Of a stretch of 12,499 nucleotides of DNA, positions 1 through 7,275 are shown piece after piece. This stretch comes from Acanthamoeba lenticulata. Taxonomy: Eukaryota > Discosea > Longamoebia > Acanthamoebidae. The DNA is taken from contig NAVB01003486.1 in the NCBI GenBank assembly GCA_002179805.1, forward strand, positions 1 through 12,499, given 5' to 3'. The position numbers and the translations under genes are program-made. Position 1 is the first letter of the stretch; each line of letters begins with the position of its first letter. The notes under the pieces were generated by a model. That model did not search any database. It was not told the DNA's origin and saw only the letters and a list, made by a program, of their open reading frames with translations.

Positions 1-3000
1 GATTCAATAAAATAAAATGGAGAAATCAAAGTTGTTGAATGGGACGCACGGGTGAGCTGCTCGTCGAGGTGGCCGCGCGAGAGGACGCTCACGCCGCGCG
101 CGAATTGGCCAAAGTCGATGAAGCCGCCACCGCGGCCATCGGCATCGAACGCGCGACAGAGGGCCTGCGCGACGAACGGGTCGATAAACACGGCTGGCTG
201 AAGCGCCCGCGCAAAGTCCTCCCACTGCAGCTGTCCATCAACGTTCTCGTCCCACTGGTGGCGGATCATCAGCACAAGATCAGCTTGTCGACACATCGAC
301 ACAGCAGCGCATCGTGAGACTTACCTCGGCAAAGAGGCCGAACAGCGCGTCCATCTCGTCCGAGGTGACTGTAGCAGCGCCAGATCAGTGCTAACAAGGC
401 AAGGCCTTGCTCATGCAAAAGCGGGAGCAGGAGCAGGAGAGTGGGCGTACAGGAGAGGAGGGAGCCCTCGGCAAAGGCGTCCCGGTGGTCCTGCAAGAAC
501 TGGTCGAGCACGAGCGGCGCCTGGCGCAGGACGGCGGCCAGCTGAAGCTCGGTGCCAGCCAGCTGCGGCTCGTCGCCTAGTTCGATGCCGTCCTCGCGCG
601 CTCGGGCATAGCTCTCGGTCAGCGCTCGCACCACCCACGCGCTGCGGCTGCCGTGCTGTGTCGACACGCCGACGCACACGCGCGCATGCTTGTCATTCCA
701 CAATATGCACGAGACAAACATGACAGACGAGGAGACGCACCAGCCTCGGGTTGACATCGGCTGAGGAATCGACAAAGGACACGGTCTTGCCAAGCCGCTG
801 GGTCATGGCCTCAGCGATCTGGATACACGTTAGGACTTGCCCGTTGTGCAGCCCTAGCGTTCGGTTGTGAAAGGCCGTTCCAGTGTCGCACACGACCTCG
901 ACCGCCGCTGCCGCCGCATCACGCGCGTCGATCATCGTCGTCTTGGCATTCCCTGCTCCATTTTAATACGAAACAAAAGAATGAAAAACGAAACAAACCC
1001 AAAGAACGAAATGAAAAAAGAAACAAACAAATAATTCCGAAAAAAATAGGCGCGAACCGAGAGGGACGAGGAGCTTGGCTGAGGCGGGATCGTAAAGATG
1101 GAAGAGGGTCTGTAGGAAAGGGCTGCACCGCAGGAACGTGTGCGCGAGGCCGCTGTCGCGGACCACCTGCTCGGCCTCGCGGTGCATCTGGAACACGAGC
1201 GCCGTCGTCTCCGAGCGCTTGCCAGGAGGCAGCGGCCCGAAGCGGACGAGATGCGTCACGCTCTTGGCGGCCAGCGCCGCGGCCACGATGTTGGCCGTCT
1301 GCTGCTTCATGTGCTCCACCAGCGGCGGGAAAAAGACCACCTTGTCCACGCCCTCCATCGCCTGTGTGTGTGTGTGTGGACCACGGACTTGCGATCAGTT
1401 TTCCGGCCAAACGATGATGGACGTGTTGAGGCACCTGGCGGAGGGACTCGGGCTGATCGTAGTCGAGCAGCACGACCTCGCTGCCGAGCGAGACCAGCTC
1501 CTTCTTGACGCGCTCGTGCCGCACCCCGGCCCGGACGTTGACATTCCTGGCATTCCCCATGTGAGTCCTTTCCACTTCTCGGGCTTGTCAAGCGGTCAAA
1601 CGTGGAGGCGCACCGCTGGACGAGCAGCTTGGTGAGGTGCTTGCCCGCAGCCGTGGAGGCGCCGCAGACGAGGACCCGGAGGCCGCTCTGTCGGGCCTTG
1701 GCCCGCCGCCACAGCGTGGTCAGCACGCTGAGGGTCCTGTCGCGGCTCATGAAGCCCTGGAAGCACAGCTGTTGGCCCGACACGGCCGCCGCCCAGAGCC
1801 GCGTGAGCCCTCGAGAAAAGTAGCAGCGGTGGCGACAAGAGGGCGGGGACGAGGATGAGGACCTGTCGCGGGCCGGCCGGGTCGGCCGGGTTGTGGACGA
1901 CGAGCTCGATCGCGTCGGGGATGAGGAATGCGGAGCAGTCTCTCGCGATGGACTCAACGTGCTCGAAAGGGACGACCACCTTGGTCGGGCGCAGTTGGAG
2001 GATGAGGGTCGACACGAAGCAGATGTAATTCTGCGAGATGTACATCCGGCCCTGTGTGTGCATAGTTCAGATGTTTCAGATGCCTGCGTGCGCGCGGAAG
2101 GATGGCGCGCACCCGCGTGGGAATGCTCACGAGGCCCTCCTTGTAGCTGCACACGTACTCTGTTGTGTGGCCACACAAGCGCGTCAGACGTTTGCCGCGA
2201 TTGATGGTCGCCAGACGGGTAAGGTGTGCGTACGCTCGACGAGGACTTCGGTGTCGGCCAGCTGGAAGAGCTGGTGGAGCTCGCGGCTCTCCTTGGGGTA
2301 CTTGATCATGCCCAGCATGCGGGCCAGCGGTTGGCCAGACACGATGATTGGCTCCTGCATCATAAGAAATGAGTTGGCAAACATCACCCAATCACGTTTG
2401 CACAAAGGCGTTCGATCGAACCGTTTCGTGTCGCCGGTTCCAGAGAAACTCGAGGATGGACAGGCACTCGTCGCGCCGCAGGAAGCCGACAAAGATGTGC
2501 TTTTGCTTGGCCGTGCGGACGAGGATGGCGTTGGGAAAGACGAGGTGGCCCAGCGTCTTCTTGACGACGACCACCTCCTTGAACGGCAGCACCAACTGCA
2601 CCACGCCACCATAGGTCGGGCGCGATGTGAGAACGCCGCTGCCGCTCGAGGGCTGCGTTGAGTTGAGTAGCGACGTACGCTGTTCCAGCCAAAGAAGGCG
2701 CAGGGCACGTAGGGCCGGAAGCACACAAAATGCTGCCACACGTAGAGCTTGCCCCGGATGTGCGTTTGCAACGGGCCCTCCATCCCGCACAGATAGTCTG
2801 GTACAATAATAACAACACGTTCAGTTGTCCCAAAGTGCTGCTTTTCGTCGCGCGAGTGTGCGTACGCTCGATAAAGGGCTCGCCGGCGGGCAGCCCGAAC
2901 GCGTCGCGCTGGAGCTGGATCTCGCTGGCGTCTGTCCATCGAGAGATCAGAGACCAGAGATCAAATTTTGGTCAGCACTCGGATCACGGGAGAGACGAGC

Positions 3001-3540
3001 GCTTCTCACGCACCGAGTTCCAAGCTCTCGACCTCGTCCGACGGCGCAGCTGCGTCGGGGCCGGGAGCTCGACGCGGCGGCGCGGCCTGGAGGGCCAGCT
3101 CGGGCACGTCGCCGGCGTCATCCTCGTCGTCGTCTTCGACGTCTTCCTCGTCTTCTTCGCCACCGTCGTCCTGCCTGACGCTGCTGCGCGCCGACGAAGT
3201 GCCGTCATCGCCGCTGCTGGTGACCTCGTCCTGGGCCGTCGCGCTCAACGAACGCTGTCGCTCGACGCCGCTGACGCGCTTCTGCTGATGCTGTGGCATC
3301 TGCTGGAGCCCGCGCCAGAGCGACGTGATGGCCTGGTCCAGCAGCGAGCCAGCGGCGCTTTCGGTCGTGTCGGTCGCCGCGGCGGCCAGTTCGGTCAACA
3401 AGTCGGGCAGTCGGGCGAGGACCAGCTCCCAGTCGGCGTCGAGCTGCTCGCGTGTCGCGGCGACAGCGACGACGACCACGCCATGGAGTCCGTCGTTAGG
3501 CTCCGGGCCTGAAGTGCGCGCGGTGATCCGGAAGGATGGT
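1..3540 (-). CDS. GRAM-GRAM-NmrA-EF-hand protein, TBC1D8/9-like scaffold lacking the TBC domain (both ends incomplete)
   Basis: Exons on the minus strand: 3540-3014 (start uncertain), 2931-2866, 2797-2679, 2595-2422, 2354-2234, 2159-2113, 2051-1863, 1768-1614, 1546-1435, 1361-1058, 952-741, 655-451, 368-325, 254-50. The last intron runs off the window. Every junction keeps frame, giving about 826 residues numbered from 3539. Order: N-terminal segment with a TBC1D9-like stretch (about 1-80), an acidic linker (about 122-145), GRAM 1 (about 185-295), GRAM 2 (about 325-440), an NmrA-like Rossmann domain (about 444-742), and an EF-hand region (743 on). GRAM domains bind membrane lipids and EF-hands bind calcium. 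TBC1D8/9 proteins use this frame to carry a Rab-GAP domain, which is absent here. By inference it is a membrane-associated, possibly calcium- and NADP(H)-responsive protein, not a GAP. It lies downstream of the giant gene on the same strand. Confidence 0.85.
50..368 (-). other. EF-hand region at the visible C-terminal end of the GRAM-NmrA protein
   Basis: Exons 368-325 and 254-50. The segment starts with SFTSDEMDALFGLFAE, close to the segment before the EF-hands in TBC1D9 as I recall it. The first loop, DENVDGQLQWED, is a canonical 12-residue EF-hand loop with ligands at positions 1, 3, 5 and 12. The second, DADGRGGGFIDFGQ, has two extra residues and lacks the acidic position-5 ligand, so it probably does not bind calcium normally. 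The text after it (ARGVSVLSRGHLDEQL) also matches that family. The exon ends at a GTGCGT donor at 49-44, so the protein continues outside the window. Confidence 0.8.
451..1681 (-). other. NmrA-like NAD(P)-binding Rossmann domain inside the GRAM protein
   Basis: The domain covers the second half of exon 1768-1614 and exons 1546-1435, 1361-1058, 952-741 and 655-451, about 300 residues and so near full family length. It opens with LRVLVCGASTAAGKHL, a beta-strand and glycine-rich loop. A second strand follows with SLGSEVVLLDYDQPESLRQ, then AMEGVDKVVFFPPL, and the late motifs PLGNAKTTMIDARDAAAAA and FLQDHRDAF, all typical of NmrA/quinone-oxidoreductase-2-like atypical short-chain dehydrogenases. 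The loop reads GASTAAG, so the middle glycine of the usual GxxGxxG is threonine. Binding of NADP(H) is therefore likely but not certain. Such proteins act as redox sensors or reductases, and the substrate cannot be read from sequence. Confidence 0.85.
1363..1378. repeat. (TG)8 microsatellite forming a 3' splice site
   Basis: A TG repeat (CA on the minus strand) directly precedes the acceptor AG at 1363-1362, where the exon encoding AMEGVDKVV begins. It takes the place of a normal pyrimidine tract. A shorter CACACA run precedes the acceptor at 2053-2052 in the same gene. Confidence 0.85.
1769..2931 (-). other. Tandem GRAM domains of the GRAM-NmrA gene
   Basis: GRAM 1 begins in exon 2931-2866 and spans exons 2797-2679 and 2595-2422. 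Its entry motif FGLPAGEPFIEHYLCGMEG is followed by GKLYVWQHFVCF and LVLPFKEVVVVKK, the usual GRAM beta-strand order. GRAM 2 starts in exon 2354-2234 (LHQLFQLADTEVLVE), passes through the tiny exon 2159-2113, and continues in exon 2051-1863 (GRMYISQNYICFVSTL, then VVVPFEHVESI). Its last helix, FMSRDRTLSVLTTLWRR, lies in the next exon (1768-1614), just left of this range. Both copies fit the paired GRAM domains of TBC1D8/9, including the conserved Y/F-x-C-F core. Lipid binding is family knowledge and not proven here. Confidence 0.85.
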
Positions 3541-4009
3541 CTGCTCAAGACGTGCCGAGTTAGGTACCAGCTTGAGCCAACAAATGCCAACAACAAAGAG
3601 GAAAGCAGTAACTGTTGATGCGAAGCTGAATCTTGCTGCTGTGCGAATTCGTTCTGGTGCTCGAGCTCCTGCCATTGAAGAAGGAAACAGCCGACGAGTT
3701 CCTCCTGCACGAAGCAAGAGGCCTCGTGTTGGAGGGGGCAAGGTGCACCTACAGGTGGCTAAACAGGTGGCGCACCTTTCGAGACACAAAGGAAACGGCT
3801 TGTTCGAGCACCGGAACCAGTGGCGGCTGGCAGAGCGGCATTGCCCAGCAAAGAAGATCTTGCTGGTACAACAACGAAGCGAAACTCTGTTCCTCTTCGC
3901 TCTTTCGGGCGGACTCTTTCTTTTTCATTTTCAACCAAGAAAAGGAAAATAGGATAAGAAAAAGGCCGTCCCCACCGATACATGTTTGTGGTCTTAGCTC
4001 ATAAAAACA

Positions 4010-4015
4010 AATAAA
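4010..4015 (+). promoter_or_regulatory. AATAAA hexamer on the plus strand
   Basis: A perfect AATAAA lies 58 nt past the end of the plus-strand ORF at 3536-3952. It could be a polyadenylation signal for an antisense transcript, or a chance match in AT-rich sequence. I see no U/GU-rich element that clearly supports it beyond TTGTGTTG just downstream. Confidence 0.2.
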
Positions 4016-4148
4016 GTTGTGTTGAGTAGGATGATGAACACGTTATGCACACTTGTAACCATGGCAGATGCAACCATCGGTGGAGAAAGCCGCGTTTACC
4101 TGGGTGTTGGTTGTCGTCCATCATCACCAAGCTCGAGTGGCGACGTAC

Positions 4149-4207
4149 GTTCGGGAAAAGAGGTGACCTTCCCGCACCAGAGTAAGAGCAGATCCAACGG
4201 TTGACAT
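4149..4207 (-). CDS. Candidate first coding exon of the GRAM-NmrA gene
   Basis: The core gene has no in-frame ATG at its visible 5' end, so at least one upstream exon is needed. This candidate starts with ATG at 4207-4205, encodes MSTVGSALTLVREGHLFSR, and ends at a strong GTACGT donor in phase 2. That matches the phase of an acceptor (GAGCAG) just before 3540. The short peptide loosely resembles the N-terminal ALWxxER..PYF stretch of TBC1D9 proteins as I remember it. An intron-like acceptor sits 12 nt upstream of the ATG. The implied intron of 608 nt is far longer than all others here. The rival model starts at ATG 3934, with exon 3934-3776, a 71-nt intron and continuation at 3704, and is also phase-consistent. 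I slightly favour this one. Confidence 0.35.
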
Positions 4208-4219
4208 CCTGCGCAGCAG

Positions 4220-4311
4220 CTGTAGGAGACAGGTTAGCAAGGCCTTTTGACTCGGCGGATGGCGTTTAAAGAACCCACCAGATAGTTCCTTGATGACAAC
4301 AAAACGTTTAC
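4220..4311 (-). other. Intron-like element in untranslated sequence
   Basis: Read on the minus strand, this starts with GTAAACG at 4311 and ends with a classic 3' end: a CTAAC branch-site-like motif (4237-4233), a pyrimidine run and TACAG ending at 4220. The 92-nt length matches neighbouring introns. It would lie either in the 5' UTR of the GRAM-NmrA gene, 12 nt before ATG 4207, or in the 3' UTR of the giant gene. The donor is the weaker end, and an alternative is GTGGGT at 4278. Confidence 0.4.
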
Positions 4312-4366
4312 TTTTCGGGGGTTGAGGTTTGGACAAGTGTGGAGAAAGAAGAGAGAAGGGAGATCA

Positions 4367-7275
4367 TCATTTGCCGCCAGCAGCAGACGCAAGACCTCCG
4401 CGCGGCGAGAGAGGACCGGCGGGCGGGCCGCCAGCCCCCGAGGGCGAGGGCGGCGGGTTGACGATGGCGATGGGCAAGAGGTGCTCCTCGTGGAAGCCCG
4501 AGATGGCCGCCAGCAGGAGGTAGGGCAGCGAGGGCGGCACGGCGCCCGAGGTCGCCGACGCGCCCGACCGCAGACGCGAGGCCCGCAGGGCGTCGGCCAG
4601 CTTGGCCAGCCGCTCGGCCACCTCCTTGACGTGCGACGGCGGCACAAAGAGCAGCGTGCAGCCGGCTCGTCGCGCCAGCTCGGCGACGAGCGGGTGGCTG
4701 TCGACCAGCTCGCCAAAGGTGAGTAGGCACACGGACCACTCGCCCGAGGCGCTCGGGCCGCCGCTGCTGCTGTTGCCGCTGGCGCCGCCGGCACCGGGCT
4801 CGCCGCCGGCGATGATGGCGTCGGCCAGCGGGCCGGGCGCCGCGAGGCCCGCCGAGGCCACGACGGGCCCGAGGTCGACAAAGGCCAGCGCACGTAGCTT
4901 CTTGCGGTACTTGGAGACGAGCTTGGGCGTGGCCGTGAGCGCGCACGCGTGCGGCCAGGCCAGGCCGGCCTCGGCGCCGTAGACCGGGCCCTCGGGCCAG
5001 GCGCGCAGGCCGTGGAGCGCGCTGCCCACGACCCACTCGATCTGCCGCGCCTCGGCCTCCTCGTCACTCACCACCGGCCCGGCGCCGATGGCCACCGCCG
5101 CACCGCCACCGGCGCCGCCCGCGCTGCCGCCGCCGCGGTCCTTGCTTCCGCGGGCGGTCATGGGCGGCGCGGCGGCCGACTGGCCGAGCGGCAGTGCGCC
5201 GGGTCCGCCGGCCGTCAGCGCGGCCGGCGAGGGCACAGCCGATGGCGACAAGTGCGAGAAAGGCAGCACGAAGCGCGGCACCTGGATCTGGTGGCCGGCC
5301 AGCGTCGCCGCCGACAGCGACGCCACGACCGACGCCGGTCCATCGCCGCGCAGCATCTTCCGTGGTTTCTGTGGGTTGGACATGAGTTTAAACTCAGGCT
5401 AGCGGGCGGAGGGGCAGGGCACACGCACCAGGGCGGGCGAGTGGAGGAGGCCGTGCAGCGAGAACGAACGGACGACGGCGTCGTGCAGAAGAAGCTCCCA
5501 CGGTACGATCTGCAGCGGCCCGTTGCAGACCAGGAGCTATGTGTTTTGGGTGGAAAAGTTAGAATTCGTGGTATGCAGGGCCTCTGAGCGGGCGGCGGCC
5601 GTACGACAGGCGGGGTGGCCGAGATGGCGCGCGTGGAGGCCGGAAGGCCGTGCGATGACGACGATGAGGACGATGAAGACGTGAAGCGGCGGAAGCGGGC
5701 CGAGAAGAAGCCGCCGCCGCTCGAGGACTTGGCCACGGGCAGGTCCACCGGCACGATGCCCGCCGCAGGTCCGGTCTGGCCCGAGGCCGGCATGATCTCA
5801 ACCACCGACGAGAAGACGCTGGTGAGCTCGGCCAGGGCCGAGTGGGCGAGCTCGGGCAGGGGCGCGAGGGCGTCGTCGCGCTTGGGCTTGATCTTGCGGA
5901 GGAGTGGCGGCGGCGGCGGGTGGGCGACGAGCGAGGCCAGGTAGGCCAGGGTGAGCTCCGAGAAGCAGATCTTGCGCGAGGCCGCCGGCGCGCCGGCCGA
6001 GGGCGCAGTGAGGTGGGACAGCGCCGGGCCGGCCGAGTCGGCAAAGTAGAGGTAGAGCCGCAGCGGACAGGCCGGCGTGGCCGACGCGATCTCGGCAGGC
6101 GAGAAGCAGTCGGCCAGTGGCGACTTCATCAGCTCCGACAGCGGCACGAACCCGCCGGCGTTGCCCTCGGCTCCGCCCTCGGCCGACGCGTAGACCCGCT
6201 TGGCCAGGAACACGCACGGCGGCACCGCCCCGGCGGCCGGGTGATAGTGGTGGACGTCGCCAGCGCTGGCGCTGCCGCCACCGGCGGACGCCATCAGCGA
6301 CGGGCTGGTAAAGGTCGACGATTTGCTTCGCCGGTGGCCTGCCCGCTTGCCGATCTTCTCCATGGGCGTGCGCTCCCGCTCGGTCCGCTCGCCGCTCGAA
6401 CCCGGCAATGGGTGATGCACCATCTCCTGAAACATTTCGCAAAACATTTCAAAATAAGAATAATACGTAAATAAAATGAAGAAAAAAAAGGTCTTATACC
6501 TTTTGCCCGAAGAATTCGAGCCATTGCTGGAAGAGGGGATAGAAGGCGGGCGTGGCCTGCTGGAAGTGGATTCGGGGCTGCAGCTGCAGCGCCTTGGACA
6601 CGGTGCCAAACTTGTTCGCGGCCCCGCCGCCGTGCTTGCTGCCCGACGACGTCCGTTCCCGCTTCGTGTTCCTGCATGAACACGACGATGATGACATCAG
6701 CCATGACCATGACGACAATCATGATGACGATGGTGATGATGATGAAGGAGCGTACGGCGCAAACTCAGAGGGCGGGGACGAGGACAGGAGGGTGGGCGAG
6801 ACGCCGCCCTCGGACGAGGAGGAGGCGCCGCTGCCGTCGCCCGGCGCGCGGGTGTGCCAGTCGCGTTGGGTGTAGAGCTGGCGCAGGAGCGAGTCGAGCG
6901 TGGCGCCCGGACTGACGGCGAAGCTGACCGACTCGGCGTCGTCGGCCATGAGGTGGACGGACACGGCCAGCTCGCCCTTCTCCTCGCTCGACAGCGTCCC
7001 GCCCGAGGCCTCAACGCGGCCGGCCAGCTGCTGGATGCGCTTCTTGCCCGAGGCCGGCACGTAGGCTACGAGCGCGTTGTCGAGGACGAACATGTAGACC
7101 AGCTGCGACAGGGCGGGCCGCTGGGCGACGAGCTCGTTGAAGGCGTAGGCCGTCGAGCGCTTCTCCTGCAGGAGCCGCATGAACGTTCCCCGACCGCGGA
7201 TGCTCGTGCCCTTGCCCAGCTTCTTGCCAAACGCCACCTGCTGGGCCAGCAAGCTGGCTGCTGCGGCTCCGGCGC
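4367..7275 (-). other. CHAT-like (caspase-fold) C-terminal region with low-complexity insertions
   Basis: The start resembles the opening strands of CHAT domains (LVYMFVLDNALVAYVP, exon 7275-6756). A helix (LAELTSVFSSVVEIM) comes before a very CHAT-like strand-turn LLVCNGPLQIVPWELLLHD and VRSFSLHGLL (exon 5536-5429). The last exon has strands ALAFVDLGPVV, WSVCLLTFGELV and AGCTLLFVPPSHVKEVAERL, matching the order of the catalytic-His, catalytic-Cys and final strands of the fold. No HG dyad or Cys follows the expected strands. Serine, alanine and glycine tracts interrupt the domain at about 5640-5700, 6240-6420 and 4740-5230. The assignment is from remembered family patterns. Confidence 0.45.

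Larger units (their letters stand above)
3541..4366. other. Inter-genic or long 5'-intron stretch between the two genes
   Basis: This 826-nt stretch is visibly less GC-rich than the flanking exons and has no clear homology. On the minus strand it must contain the 3' UTR of the giant gene and the promoter or first exon(s) of the GRAM-NmrA gene. Several frames stay open on both strands, including a plus-strand ORF of 138 codons (3536-3952), a minus-strand frame open above 3540 to at least 3710, and another at 3749-3934. Codon third positions in these ORFs lack the GC bias of the confirmed exons, so I do not call them genes. Two alternative first exons for the downstream gene are described separately. 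Confidence 0.6.

Noticed and set aside
254..324. Extension of the EF-hand exon upstream to include LVLMIRHQ
   Set aside because: No acceptor gives the needed phase there. The CCACCAG acceptor before TGG at 254 joins in phase and directly yields a canonical EF-hand loop.
1138..1635. Plus-strand ORFs of 122-165 codons
   Set aside because: They are antisense to the NmrA exons and cross the (TG)8 repeat. The minus strand here has clear homology.
3536..3952. Plus-strand ORF of 138 codons as a firm gene
   Set aside because: No homology, weak codon bias, and overlap with minus-strand sequence that may encode the start of the GRAM-NmrA protein. It is kept only as an open question.
6676..6915. Met/Asp-rich plus-strand ORFs
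   Set aside because: They are translations of the trinucleotide-repeat intron and of antisense exon sequence.
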